DNA of 53,161 bases from NCBI GenBank assembly GCA_001662425.1, contig BDDC01000567.1, forward strand, positions 1 to 53,161, in the 5' to 3' direction. The DNA comes from Chlamydomonas sphaeroides (taxonomy: Eukaryota; Chlorophyta; Chlorophyceae; Chlamydomonadales; Chlamydomonadaceae). Positions 10,318 through 22,331 of this stretch are shown here, piece by piece. How positions within the stretch are numbered: the stretch's first letter is position 1; every line of letters starts with the position of its first letter. Both the position numbers and the translations under genes were made by a program. The notes beneath the pieces were generated by a model, which was not told the origin of the DNA, searched no databases, and worked only from the letters and a program-made list of their open reading frames with translations.

Positions 10318-11156
10318 ATGGACTTTAGCAGCGTCCCCTCTTCACCTCGCTCGCCCGCTACTCCTACGGGGCCCAGCACATCTTCATCGTCGTTCACTAG
10401 CATGCCTACCCGTCGACCACGGGCGGGCGACATAGGTAAGAATGGAGCCATCGCGCACATGAGAGAGCTGCGGTCCACTTGCAAACGCTAGTACAAATGT
10501 TGCTGCCCCCTTCCCACCAGGTTTCCTCGCAAAAGAAGCCGTTCAGACAGGTGTCGACCGGTGAGGCCCTCTATTGGGGTCAGAGCGGTCTCTAAGCTCA
10601 AAGCAAAACGCCATGTCATTATTAACGCCATGTCCATAATGCACGAAAACCCGCGCCGCGCTCCCCTAAATCGCAGCCGCCACCATATCAAGACACACGA
10701 AGAGATTGGTGTCGCCACCTGCAACGTGCAGGTCGGTCGTGATCACTTGTCCTTCGCCGTGGCGCTTGCCCGCAGCGCTTGGGTATGCCCTTTCACCTCC
10801 CCACAGGGTCTGAGCACGTTTCGGTGTCTTTGTCCCCACCCGCAGAAGAAGAACCAGTTTGTGGCGCTGCCGGGGCTCACGTTCAACGAGAAGAGGTGCG
10901 ACCGGGTAACGGTCCCTCCCGGCTATGGAGCTGCTGATCCCCGCCCCTGCTGCACCTCTCCCGTCCCATGATCCCCGTGCCCGTCGTAACGCGCATGCGT
11001 CACGCCTGACGTCCTGACTGCATGCAAACACCTGATTTCCCGCGTCGCAGCTTCGCCACCTACGTCTCCACCGCCGCCGACCTGCGGCGCACCATGCAGC
11101 AGCAGGCGCCGCCGCTGCAAGGCAGCTCGCCGCGCAAGGCCGCCGGACACTACTGA
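10318..11156 (+). CDS. Small protein of unknown function (122 aa, 5 exons)
   Basis: Exons 10318-10435, 10521-10560, 10677-10731, 10846-10895 and 11051-11156; every junction has GT-AG ends and phases agree (1, 2, 0, 2). The product begins MDFSSVPSSPRSPATPTGP, a Ser/Pro-rich disordered start, followed by a compact part (GFLAKEAVQTGVDRRHHIKT, ATCNVQKKNQFVALPGLTF, NEKRSFATYVSTAADLRRTM) and a short Gln/Ala tail ending GHY. No signal peptide, membrane span or known motif is visible, and I do not recognise the family. The many small exons with matching phase and the ordered middle argue for a real gene. The small size with a basic, helical centre could fit a subunit of a larger complex, but that is a guess. 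No TGTAA was found in the following kilobase. Confidence 0.65.
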
Positions 11157-12983
11157 GGCACCGCCCCGACACGCGGCCTCTGTCGGTCCGGGGAGACAAG
11201 GGAGCTCCTGATTATGCAGGCTTTGAGCTCTTGTCGATGCAGGCTCTCCTCAATGCTGGCTGCAGGGCAGGAGCGCCCGCCGGCTGAAGTGCTCGGTTTC
11301 GGAGCGGGTGTAGGACATAAGCCAGGGGCGGGAAGGCGGCGTGATTTGTGCTAATGGTGAGCCGAGGGTACACAGCTGTGCGTTGTCTGCGCAGGTACCG
11401 AATAATGCTAGGCGGCTGTAGGCGCCAAGAGCAGCTGGGCGTTGGCAGTTTCGACAGTGGTCGGGCTGGCGCGCGTGCGCCGGATAGGTTGCTGTTTGCA
11501 GGGGATAAGCAGGCAGGCGCGCGACGCAGCTGCGCGTGCTGGGCTGATAGGCCACCGTGCCTTCCTTCATATCTTCATCCTCCCCTGAGGTCTTGTGTGG
11601 CCGCGTATGGCGAAAGGGCAGGGCGCGACGCCGCTGCGAGCGGGGGCGCGTGTTGCGCCCCCCGACCAGGCGTAGGCAGGGATTGGCTGGCAGGCGTGCG
11701 TGCGCTCCGCGATCGGGGTTGGACCGCGCAGAGACATGCTTTGCTCTGACATTCGGCGATCCGTGACGTGCGGTTTCTCGTTGACGTGGTTCGCGTGTGC
11801 GGGTGAGCACGATGCATGTGCGGAATCTGTTGTTGGGGGGGGGGTGCGGGTACAGCAGTAGCTTGGTGCCGTGGTTAGAGTCAGGCGTGTGCTGGTCGGT
11901 GGGTCGCCTGGCGGCTTGGCTCGGAGCGGTGGCCGAAGCCGCAGAGGTTGGTTGCTGCTTGCGGCAGATGTGTGCGTGAGACTGCGCGTGCACGGGCCCC
12001 GGGGCGGCGGCGCTGCGACGCGCCGCTCGCTCCGGCAACCCGGAGCAGAGCAGAGCAGAGTAGGTGGCGCTGGCTCGCCCTCCTTCGGTAGGTAGCTAGG
12101 TAGGTAGGTAGGTAGGTAGGTAGCTAGGCGGTAGCTGATGAGCAGAAGGCACTTTGAGACGTTGCGTGCGCCCGGGTAGCGGGCAGCGCGGAGTACCGGC
12201 ATGGCGCGCAAATGCGCTAGCGTTGGGACGCGTGGCGGTGGCGGCGCAGGCCAGTAGTGCGCACGCACGTGTATGGCCGGGCGCTGCAAACATGGGCCGG
12301 CGTATTGTGCATCTGTGGTTTTGGGGGCTCTGTGATTACGATGGGCAAAGCCCGGGCTGGCGCTGGCATGAGAGGCTGGGTGCGCGGGATGCGTCCGCGC
12401 CCCGGCTCCGCCGGACACACGTGCAAGAGATCGTCCGCCTGCCTGCTGCCGCTTGCCACAAGCTCAATTGCGGCTGTGGCTCGCTGCTGCTGTGCCAGAT
12501 CCTGCGCCCGACCAGCCCCTTCAGAGCCGCATGCGCCGCCGCCCGCGTCGCCCGCGGGCGGGGTGGCCTGCAGCGCCCGCGTAGCAGCCTGGCCGCCCCC
12601 ACCGTCCGCGCCGCAGACGCTAGCCAGCACCATGACACAGCGCACAGTGGGGTTCCGTTCGACTTGACACTTGAACACAGCGCCCTCGCCGCTCCCGCAC
12701 CAGCAGGCTGCGGCCCGTAGCGGCTGGCCAGCAGCAGCAACTGCGCAGCCACCGCCACCAGCACGGCGCGGGCCCACGCGCCCATGCGACGCGCCGCCAG
12801 CTCTCCTGCCGCCGCAGGCCACCGCAGCAGCAGATACAGCACCCCGCGCCGGTGGACCCGCTGGTTAGCTCGAGAGCCACCAGCCAAGCAACCATGCAGC
12901 CCGTCGGCCGCCTTCGCTCACTCACCGATCAGCCCCTCATCCGCTCCTGGCCCCTCAGGTGGCCAGCCCAGTTGCCGCCTGGC
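11157..12983. other. Convergent intergenic region, no gene assigned
   Basis: Must contain the 3' UTRs of the convergent genes ending at 11156 and 12984. Long open frames exist on both strands (for example 11567-12418 minus, 12154-12720 plus) but lack start contexts, family motifs or splice logic. A GGTA microsatellite lies at 12087-12128. Confidence 0.5.
12087..12128. repeat. (GGTA)n microsatellite
   Basis: About ten GGTA units, interrupted twice by GCTA. Confidence 0.9.
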
Positions 12984-14247
12984 TCACTCGATGACCAGCC
13001 CCTCGTCCGTCAGCACCACGGGCGGCCAGTAGCGCGGCTCCACGGTCTGGCGGGGAGAGCATACGGAGCGGGGGCGGCTCTTTGATGGCGCGAAGGCCAG
13101 ACGCAGGCGCCAACTGCTGTTTCGGTCCGGGGGAGGCATCTGTTTTCCCTTGCCCCAGCCAGCGCCCGCGGGTCCGCGCCCTCACCAGGTCGTAGCCCTG
13201 CAGCGCAAACCCCGTGTGCAGGTTCATGTCCAGCAGTGTACGGCTGTCGTACGCGGACGTCAACTCCTTGCCTGCGGCCGTACAGCATGGCATTGGCGCG
13301 GAAACGGTGGGGGGGGCGGTGGTTATGATAAACTAGAACGAAGTTAAAGGTGGTTGGGGCTGCGGCGTGGGGCTCGGGCTGTGCCACAGTCGCACTCCGC
13401 CCGCTTGCGTGGCTGCGGCGCCTCGTGCGGCCCCACAAGCAACCATGCAGCGACGCAATCGTACGTACGGCACGCACGAGCTTAGCATCCTACACACTGC
13501 ACACCGCACACCGTACCGTACCGAACCGTACCGAACCGTACCGAACCGTACCCAACCGTACCGAACCGTACCGTGGTGGAACAGCTGCATCTTGTCCAGG
13601 GGCAGGCCCAGGCTGGCGGCGGCAACCGCCCGTAGCTCGCCCACGGTCTGCTCGTAGCGCACCCTGCGGGGTGGGCGGCGAGCCGTCCCACGCATCAGGT
13701 GGGCGGCATATGGCGGCAGGGCGATCAGGAGCCGGGTGGCTGCTGAGGGTAGTCGTCGGACGGGGCTGTGGGAAGGGGTTGGGCCGTCGGAGGGCGCAGG
13801 CCGGGGGGCGGCTGTGGGCATACGCCGCCGGGGGCGCTCCTGCCCTAACCTGCCCCCCGGAGCCCACCTGACGTCGCAGGTGCGGGGCGGCCACTCCTCG
13901 CCCTTCCGGACCGTCACAAAGATCTGCGGACATCGGGGGGCGTGTGGAGCAGGGTAAGGCGGCGTGGCGGCAGCGTCGCAGCCCCTGCATGGGCAGACGC
14001 CGCCGCCCCCCTGGCTGGCCCGTCGGCTTCCCATCGGGGCCCACAGCCCCACGCATGCCGCTGTCGCTCCAGAACCCAATCCAACAGCCGGGAACCGCCT
14101 TGCCTGGTTGCCGAGGTCTTCTCCGTAGGCGGCTATGGGGAGGGGGAAACGGGGAACGGGCCGGGTCAGCGCGCACCGCACCGGGGCACGCACGCGGGGC
14201 CAGCCGGTGTCGGTGCGCAGAGCCACAGCATGCTCGGCCAGAGCCAT
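12984..14247 (-). CDS. Small ubiquitin-like (beta-grasp) protein, about 116 aa
   Basis: Exons 14247-14194, 13923-13868, 13663-13572, 13271-13186 and 13046-12984; phases agree. The product reads as a ubiquitin-like fold: strand IFVTVRKGEEWPPRTCDVRV, helix QTVGELRAVAAASLGLPLDK, strand MQLFHHGKEL, then SRTLLDMNLHTGFALQGYDL, and a tail VEPRYWPPVVLTDEGLVIE. The G-K-E-L and R-T-L-x-D positions match the usual ubiquitin-like pattern. There is no C-terminal Gly-Gly, so it is a domain protein rather than a conjugated modifier. The tail after the fold is loosely reminiscent of IQUB-type proteins. The first exon (MALAEHAVALRTDTGWPR) is the least certain, since the open frame continues upstream and the protein could be longer. 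A 10 bp tandem repeat covers the donor of the third exon. Confidence 0.7.
13511..13573. repeat. CCGTACCGAA 10 bp tandem repeat overlapping a splice donor
   Basis: Six near-perfect 10 bp units (ccgaaccgta). On the minus strand the array begins exactly at the donor GTACGG of the exon ending at 13572. Confidence 0.9.
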
Positions 14248-15288
14248 GCCGAGGTCCGCGAGGCAGCACGCGACCCTCGCCTTAACGTACCCATGGCTGC
14301 GCTGGCCGCTGGCGGCCGTCTGCCGCGCCGGAGCGGGTGGTGCGGGCGGGCGCGGGAGTTTCCGTCTTGAGCAGGCAGTGCGGGGCGCCGCTGGTAGGTG
14401 CAGGACGTCGAGTGCTGCTGGGCGCTCTCTGCGTTGCGAGGTGCGTGTGGCGGGAGGCGGTCGCGACTGCTCGCGGCGGGGCAGCAGCAGACAATGGCCG
14501 GGAAATGTGGGGCCTCCCGTCGGGTGCTCCAAGGAGCGCGCCCTCGGAGGGGCCCGCCCCCGCCTAGCCGGCCCCTGACCCACCGCGACCCAGCGCAGAG
14601 CCCCGGCCTCTCCATGACAAACAACGGATTCGCGCAAGCAGCACGGGACACCTGATGCGACTGCGGCTGCACTGCAGCATAGGCGGTGCGGCGCCACAGG
14701 CCGGCGCGGCGCGGCGGCCCGCGGCCCGACACGACGTGCGCCAGACTTCCCGGGGCGAGCGCCGCAGCTGTTACACCAGCGCCGGTGTTGCTTGTTCCAA
14801 TGGAGCACCGCAGCTAGATAGCTGGCTGGCTGCGGAGGATGTCGTAGCGCGACGCGGAGCAGGCCGGGCAGCCAACTCCAGAACCCGAGCGCGCGTCAGC
14901 CCCGTCCGTCCCTACTTTCCTCCTCACCCCTTGCCCCCACGCGTACTGCAGCGCCAGGCCGTCACCCTTTCCGCCCGCAGCAAGCATCAGGGTTGCTGCT
15001 GCCGCAGTCGTGACCCATCATGCCCAGCTCGCCCAACATGCCCGGCTGCCAAGTACATGCCCAACTGCGAGCAACCTCCTCACGGCGCAACGACCCCCAC
15101 CGTCTCGCCACTCGATGCACCATACATGAAAAGGTCCATCGGTATGGGCAAAGGGAAGTCATGCGGGGCCCCAGCACCGCCCCCAGCGGCTACGCAGCCC
15201 CCCCCAACGCCCCCGTACGCCCCGCCCCCTCCCTCAGCAGCAGCACCGATCCACCAGCGCTCCGCGACGCCAGCCGCGCGGCGTCGCT
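14248..15288. other. Kinase 3' UTR and upstream region of the ubiquitin-like gene
   Basis: Lies between two minus-strand genes. The TGTAA motif at 14771-14775 fits the kinase transcript. I see no other gene; the long minus-strand frame 13333-14808 runs across verified introns and is not one protein. Confidence 0.5.
14771..14775 (-). terminator. TGTAA polyadenylation motif of the kinase gene
   Basis: TTACA on the plus strand, about 515 bp past the kinase stop. Confidence 0.45.
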
Positions 15289-18200
15289 TCAGCACCAGCC
15301 CCGCTCGCCCAGGGGCGCGGCGCCGCAGGCGTGCGCGGGCCAGGCGGCGGGCGGCACCGTGAAGTAGGCGTGGCGCAGGGCCTGCGGGGGCAGGGGGAGT
15401 GAGGGCGACGATGGGGTACAGTACACAGTACGATGGCGGGCAGGGCCGCTGAGCGGGGCTGGGTACGGTGGGGTGGCGCTGGCGCGGCGCCTGGGGCGCG
15501 CTGGGGTGGACACATGAACGCACGGGCTGACCGCCGTCCGAGCTGGTTGCCGAGGTGGCGATGGCGCCGGCTGTGCTGCTGTAGGGCAGCGACCGCAGGC
15601 GAGGTGCGTGCAGGGGGCCGCTGGGCGCGGGAGGCTGGGCGGCCCCAGGCCGCACGCCGCTTCCCCCCCTGCGGCTATGTGCACACTTGGGGTCCGGCCT
15701 GGGCGCCCCACCTGCGCCGCGGAGGGCCTGCTGGCGGGGTCCCAGTGCAGCAGCCGCATGAGCAGGCGCAGCGCCATGGGGCCCTCCAGGCCCACGCCTG
15801 GGGCGGGCGGAGCGGGATGGGCGGGGCCGCAGGGTTAGTGACGCGTGAGGGAGGCGCGAGCAAGCGGAGGGCGGGTAGCACAGCTTGTGAGAGGCCGCGA
15901 GGCCAACGGGCGGTGAGCGGAGGCAGACTAGCTGGCCACTAGCTGACTGCTAGCCCCTGCGCTGCCTCACCCAGCGGGTCCCTGCCCCTGGCCAGCGCCA
16001 GCAGCGCCTCCTCGGTGCACTGCCACGACATGAGCAGCCGCGACTTGCGGCCGCGCAGGGGCGGGCCGGACGGCAGGCTGGGCGCCTGCAGGGGTGGCAG
16101 GGGTGTGGTGGACGGGAGGGGTGCACAGACCATGTGTGTTCGTAATAAGCAGCATATGCCCGACCATGTGTGTGTGTGTTCGTGTGTTGACGCCGTGGGT
16201 TGATGATGCGTCGGTCGTGCGCAGGAGTGGGGGTGAGGGGTGAGGGGTGAGGGTGCGCAACGCCCCCGAGGAGGGCAGGGGCAGGGGCCGCTCCAGCTCG
16301 CACCTGCGGCGGGTAGATGCACCACTCCATGAGCCCCCTCAGCAGGAACACCAGGCGCCGCTCGCTGTCGGGCCGGCCGCCCAGCCCCAGCTTGATCTCC
16401 AGCAGCGAGCGCGTGGAGGCGGGCAGCTGCCACACCTGAGGGCGGGGAGGGCGGGGAGGGCGGGGAGTGGGGAAGTGAGGGGGGAAGGGGGCAGCGGGGC
16501 CGAGACGTAGGAGGAGCTTGGCGGACGTGGGCCTGGCGGGAGAGCGGGGAAGCGCCGTCGGGGCAGGGGCGGGCGCAGCCCATGCAGCCCCGTACGATGC
16601 GCCGTATTACCGTACTATACGACGCGCTGCCGTACCTGAGGTGTGGCCATGACCAGCTCCAGCCACACCACGCCCACGCTCCACATGTCGTACGCCCAGG
16701 CGCGCGGCCGCATCGCGCGCATGCCCTCCCAGTACCTGCGTGCGGGGCCCAGAGGGGCAGCGCCCCAACGCGTCGAGCAGCTGCGCCATGTTCTGGTCGT
16801 CACATCGTATGATTTGATGTGACAGACAAGACGGCACAATGTGTGGCCTGACGCCACTGCCATGCTGCCACGCTGCCCGCCAACCGTGCTGCCCCATGCC
16901 GCTGCAAGGCATCGGCAAGATGCTACTGGCATGACACCACACCGGCGAGATACTTCGGTTCTTGACATGAGCAAGATGCTACGGCTATGGACGCCAGCAT
17001 GCTGCTGCGACCCACCTGCCGAACAGCGCCTCCGGCGGGGCGTACTCCAGCGTCAGCTCGTCGCTGCTGGGCCCCTGCTCGCCGTACAGGTGCGCCAGCG
17101 CGTAGCCGTCCACCGCGGACCCGAAGTCAATCAGCCGCACCCACACAGGAGCCACCGCCTCCCCGTCGTAGCCGCAGCCGTCGGCCCCCGCTGTGGGCCC
17201 CGCACCAGGGGGCGCCGCGGCGCCGGCGCGGCCGCGCTTGCCGGCGCCAGAATCGGCACCGGCACCGGCGCTGGCGTTGCTGCGGGCGGCGTCGCCTGCC
17301 GCCGGCCCTGGCCCTGCCCCTGACGCCCTGCCCTGCGCCGCGGGCCCCGCCGCCGCCGCCGAGGCGTGCACATCGGCGGGCTTGCTGGGCAGCCGCGTCA
17401 GCATGACGTTCTCTGCGGGGGAAGGGAGAAGGGAGACGGGAGCAGAGGACTGGGACGCACGACAGGGTGTTGGCGTTGATGTGGCGGCTGCGTGTCCTGT
17501 GTTCCAATGTGAAGTAAAACAGAACACCACACGTGTGTGTGGTTGGGGCAAGGTGCTGGGATTGGGCCCGATGGCTCGCGGCGGCGCCCCTTGCTGTGGC
17601 GGTGCGGCACCTTACCCGGCTTGACGTCACGGTGCGTCACGTTGGCCTCGTGCACAACCTGCCGTGCCGGATCGCGCACGACAAAAGCAGGCCAGATCAC
17701 GTACCGGTACAGGTGTTGGAGCGCTGGCACTGGGGCACTGCAATACGGCCGCCCCCACAGTGCGCACGATGTGCCGCAACACACCGTACGGTACATACCG
17801 GTACGGCACATGTGTACGGCACCCCGCCCCACCTTGAGCCCGGCCAGCAGCTGCCGCAGCAGCCCCCTCGTGTACTCGTGGCCAGACGGGTGCTGCCGCA
17901 TGGCGTGCCACCAGGCGCTGGGGCCCAGCACGTGGAAGCCGCCGCCGCCGCCGCCGCCGCTATCCGACGCGCCGGGCGCCTGCGTGGGCAGGTGGCAGGT
18001 TGCGTTCACAAGTAGACACAAGGTGCACCGCCCGACGGTGGGGGGTCGTGTCAGGTCTGAGCGACGGTGGTCAAACAGCGGATCAAGGTCTGGCCACAGA
18101 TCGCGCACCTCGTCAGGGTCCGGCTCAATGAGTCCGATGGGCGTGTACAGCAGGTCGTGCAGGGACCGACCCGCGTCGCCGAACGCCAGCCACAGGTCCG

Positions 18201-19197
18201 CGGGCGCGTCGGAGCTGCCGTCGGCGCCGTCGGCGGAGGCGCCGCCGCCGTCGGCGCCGTCGGGCGTGTTCATGCCGGCGGCGGCGGCGGCGGCCGCGGC
18301 TTGCGCGGCGGCGGCGGCGTCCAGGTCGGCGGCGGCGTCGGGGTCGGCAGTTACCTCGAACGACTCAATGAAGTCGACCTGTGTGGGGGCGTTGGGTTTG
18401 CCACTGTCAGTCGCCGTGGTCAAGCTCACGCGACGCCGCAGGACGCGCGCGAAACCCTCGCGACCCGTGCCCCATAGCGTACCAGGTGATCATGCCCGCC
18501 GTTGCCGTCCTCCTCGGCGGCGGCGGCGCCGCCGCCGCCACGTTCTCGCCGCCGCCGGCCGGCCTCCCCCAGCAGCCCGCCAAAGTAGGCTTCCCGCAGG
18601 CCGCTCAGCAGCACGCCCGGGCCGCCATTGCCGCGAAGCCGCTTCAGCACGTACCCTGGCCGGCCCCCCAGCGCGCCCCGCCGCCCCGGCCCCTCCTCCC
18701 CGCCCTGCCCCTGGCCCGACTCGGGCGTCGCGTTGCCCGTGGCTGCGGCGCCGCCACCACACGACGGCGGCGGCGCGTCCCCGGCGCCGGCCCGTGGGTC
18801 GCAGCCGTCGCGGGGGTCGCGGCCCTCTGAATCCAGCCGCCAGGCCCGCCACACCTCCCCGAAGTGGCCCTGGCCGAAGCGCCGGCGGAGGCGATACACG
18901 TGCGCCAGCGCCGCAGCGTCGATGGAGGCGCCGGGCGGCGGCGCCGGCACGGCGGCGGAGCCGGCGCCGTCGGGGGAGGTGATGAGGTCCAGCGCGCCGT
19001 CGGCGTAGCGCACGGTGACGGCGCGGGGCTGCAGGTGCACCGGCGGCCCCACGACGGCGCCGACGGCGGCGGCGGCGGCGGCGGCGCCGTCGTCGACGAG
19101 CTCGGCGTCGAGCAACCGCAGGACCTCGGCGCCGCCGCCGCCGATGGATGCCTCACCGGTCGGGTGGCGGGGCTGGAGGTGGATGTACTGCCTTCCC

Positions 19198-19228
<31 letters not shown>

Positions 19229-21428
19229 CGTCGTCGTCGCCGACATGCAGCAGGGACCGGCCCGCCCTGCCGCCGACGCCGAGCAGCGACGCCGCGCCGC
19301 CACCTAGCTCCAAGCCCACGCTGAGATCCAAGCCTCCGATGGCGGCAGCGGCGGCAGCCGCGGCGGCGCCAGAGGGCGGCACCGCCTCCGCTGCCGCTTT
19401 GGACGCACCGGCTGCGACGAGCAACCGCACTGGGGCGTCCGCGCCAGCGGCGGCAGCGGCCGCGGGCAGGGCGGCGGCGGTGGAGCCGCTTACGCTGCCG
19501 CCCTCGCCAGGCGGAAGCGCGGCGACGGCGCCGCCGTCCGGTACGACGAGGGACAGCTGCAGCGGCACGGCAGCGATCCTCTCCAGCAAGCTTGCCGTAC
19601 TGCCGTACACCGTGAGCGCGTGGGGGCCGTGGTCCACAACGCCAGCGGCGCCGGCACGCGGCAGGCACGCCTGGTCGGGGGTAAGGCAGGCAGGGGACAC
19701 GCCGGCCTCAACGAACAGCGGCAAAACGAAGCAGGAGGCATGCCGCTGGCGCATGGCTCCACGGCTCACTGCTGGCGATGGCACGCTGTCAGCCCGCACT
19801 CAAAGGAGGCCCCGCTGGTCCACCCCACCAGCGGGACTTCGCACGTGGCCTCCTGCCCCGCCTCCCCAAGGGCCCGGCCAGGCAGCTGCCGCAGCTCGGG
19901 AGGCGCCTGCTCGGCTCCCCGCAGCAGCCCGTCGGCGCCCTCGCCATCGGCGCCGCCGCCGTCGGCGCCAACCGCCGTCAGGTGCGCCGACAGGCGGTCG
20001 TGCAGCCAGCCGTCGGCGCCGCCGCCGGAGGGCGCGGGGTACAGCCCGGCCGCCAGGCCAAACGCGGCAGCGCTGCGGAAGGGATGGGGGCAGCGTGGGC
20101 GGTTGCAGGATGCGTCCAACACCGGTTTGCATGGCGGTGCAGCTCGGAGCCGTTACCATCTGTCTGTGCCAGCGCACTTCAGAGAGTCACAGCGAACATG
20201 TCAACACAGCAACGCGCCAACGCACAGCTGGCGGCCGTTGTGCCCGCCCCGGACCCCACCCACCCCTCAAAGTCGCTGGGTCGCCAAGGCCGCAGCGCGT
20301 CGCCGCCCGGCGCCGGCGCGTGCCAGTGCGGCGGCTGGCCAGGCACCGCCGCTATCCGCTCCGCCAGCACGTAGCGGTAGCCCCGCGGCCCGCCGCCGCC
20401 GCCGCCGCCAGCCATGCCGCCGCCGTCGCCGTCATGGCAGGCGCCGTCGCTGGCGTCGCCGGCGCCGTCACCGGGCGCCGGCGCCGCTGCACCGTCGCTC
20501 GGGCCGGCGCGCTGGCAGGGGTGCGAGCAGATGAGCGCGATTGCAGTGCCCGCGGCCTCGAGGCCGCCACCGCCGCCGCCCGCAGCGGCCAGCTGCCGCG
20601 GCAGCGGCGCCGTGGCACCGGCGCCGCCGCCACCGTCCGACGCACACTGCTGCGTGTCAGCGCCGCTGCCAGCGCTGATCCGTCCGCCGGACCCGGACAG
20701 CAGCGCCCACAGTCTGGTCAGCGCCTGCTTCACCACGGACAGCAGGCCGCCCGGCGAGGGCCCGCACGGGGCTGCGTGTTGCGACGCGGCGGGCGGCAAC
20801 CCACGTGGTGCGCGGGCCGGTGCCAGCGCCACGGAGGCGGCGTCCAGGATGCGAATCGGCACCGGAGCGCCGCCGCCGCTGCGGCTCACGAAGACCACTT
20901 TGTCGCCGTGCCAGGGCTGAAGCGCTGAGCTGCTGGCCGCGTCATGGTCGGGCAAGGCGTCGGCGCCGGCGGCAGCGATGACGCCGGTGCCAGCGGGCAC
21001 GCGAGCCATTGTGCAGCGCCGTTGCGCCGGAGCAAACGCGGCTGGGTCGCTGGCAGGGGCTGCGTCGGCTGTGGTGGCGGCGTCCGGCAAGGTGAGATGG
21101 TGGCGAAGGGAGCTGTCGGCGGCTGCGGCATGGCATGCAGAGGCCGCGGACTCGCCACAAGGAGGTGCACCAGTAGGGTCTGCTGGGGGCGTAGCGGCGG
21201 CCCCAAGGGCAGGGTCAGCTGGGGCTGCGGATGCGTCGGGGCCACTGTCGGGCAAGGAGGAGGTCTGCGGGCAGGGTGCGAAGATGCGGTTGGCGACAGG
21301 TTGGCACGTCGAGCTGTTGCTGAATTATCGCTGTTTACCTCCTGCTCGGCGCGTACAACTGCCAGCGCGAGCAGCAGCAATGCCAGCGCATGCCGAGCGC
21401 GCTGCTGCTGAGGTCGAACGCGCTCCAT
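15289..21428 (-). CDS. Serine/threonine protein kinase with N-terminal signal peptide (1301 aa)
   Basis: Exons 21428-21339, 21264-20264, 20072-19829, 19670-18483, 18378-18109, 17979-17833, 17658-17616, 17412-17016, 16735-16636, 16435-16304, 16085-15971, 15797-15712 and 15381-15289; phases agree. Exon 1 encodes a hydrophobic leader (ALALLLLALAVVRA). About 750 residues of Ala/Gly-rich sequence with ordered islands follow, then a C-terminal kinase domain: Gly loop FGQGHFGEVW, Lys in YVLKRL after a 70-residue insert, HRDVKPEN catalytic loop, LIDFGSAVD, APPE in EYAPPEALFGR, DMWSVGVVWLELV, and subdomain XI LLHWDPASRPSAAQALRHAYF. All catalytic residues are present, so it should be active. The kinase core recalls plant proteins with a kinase next to a PP2C domain (At3g63340 type), but I see no PP2C part. 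A secretory or ER location is inferred from the leader. Weakest junctions: 20264/20072, 19829/19670 and 18109/17979. Confidence 0.88.
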
Positions 21429-22331
21429 CCGGGTTACGATAGCAGTGCTACATGGCTGTAGTGAAGAGCTTGAAATAGCTAGGTGACGAGGCTGCGTGTT
21501 GTTGGGGTTCGGTCCGGAAGCCAAGGATGTTGTTTGCTTTGAAGCACGAGGCGCGATGCAAACGAAGGGTTTGTCGTTTGTGCAGTGCACAGCGTAGATT
21601 CAAGATAGATGGCAGTGTGATGGACCTCGACGAGGCGTGCCAAGAACCCTAGCGTGGCGCTTCTCCCCTTCTTCCCCGCCTTCTTCCCTGCCGTCCACCT
21701 CCCAATGCTCTGGGCGCCACTCGCTTACAACATCCAAGGCGCTTCACCGCCTAGGCACGTACAACACTGAGCTTCCTCTGTACGCCGCGCAGTGGTCCGT
21801 CTCACGGCTCACCACCCGCTCACCACCAGCCCGCCATGGCGAAGCAACTGCCGTAATCCCCTCTCACACACACATCCAGCAGTGCTTTACTGCCCTAGAC
21901 GAAGATGAGAGGCAAAGCTAACGACAGATAAGAGAATACGTCAGGAGCGCAAAAGCATGCTCAGGTACAAAAGCTGGGGCACCGCAGCGGCGCCGCGGCC
22001 CTGGCCAGCCCCAACGGGGCCCCGGATCATGCAGCCAGGTGCACACACACCGACCACGGCCCACACGCTTAGCGAAGGAAGACCCAAGCAGCCACCAAAC
22101 CAAGACCTCAGCCAGGATGCCACACAGCCACCAGCAGTCGCCCCCCGTAACTCGACGAGCCCTGCTCACCGCGCGCGCAGCTGCCGCTCATCACCCCTCC
22201 CAGCGCACCACTGCCTGACAGCCCCCTGGCGCTGCAGCCAGGGCTCATACAGCCCCTGAACTCCAGCGCGCAACGCATGCTGTCAGCAGCTGCCCAGGAT
22301 CTACCCAGCGCGCCGCCTCCCAGACCTGACT
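21429..22331. other. Glycoprotein 3' UTR and kinase promoter region
   Basis: Between two minus-strand genes. TGTAA motif at 21725-21729 fits the glycoprotein transcript. I see no gene. Confidence 0.5.
21725..21729 (-). terminator. TGTAA polyadenylation motif of the glycoprotein gene
   Basis: TTACA on the plus strand, about 600 bp past the glycoprotein stop. Confidence 0.4.

Noticed and set aside
12336..12785. Minus-strand 149-codon frame with a hydrophobic N-terminus (ARAVLVAVAAQLLLLASRYG)
   Set aside because: It looks like a signal peptide, but nothing after it is ordered, no splice pattern supports it, and GC-rich frames of this length are common here.
13333..14808. 491-codon minus-strand open frame
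   Set aside because: It crosses introns whose donors, acceptors and phases agree for the ubiquitin-like gene; the rest is GC-rich shadow.
19015..20928. 637-codon plus-strand open frame
   Set aside because: It is antisense to kinase exons, low complexity, and has no motif; a shadow of GCC/GGC codons.
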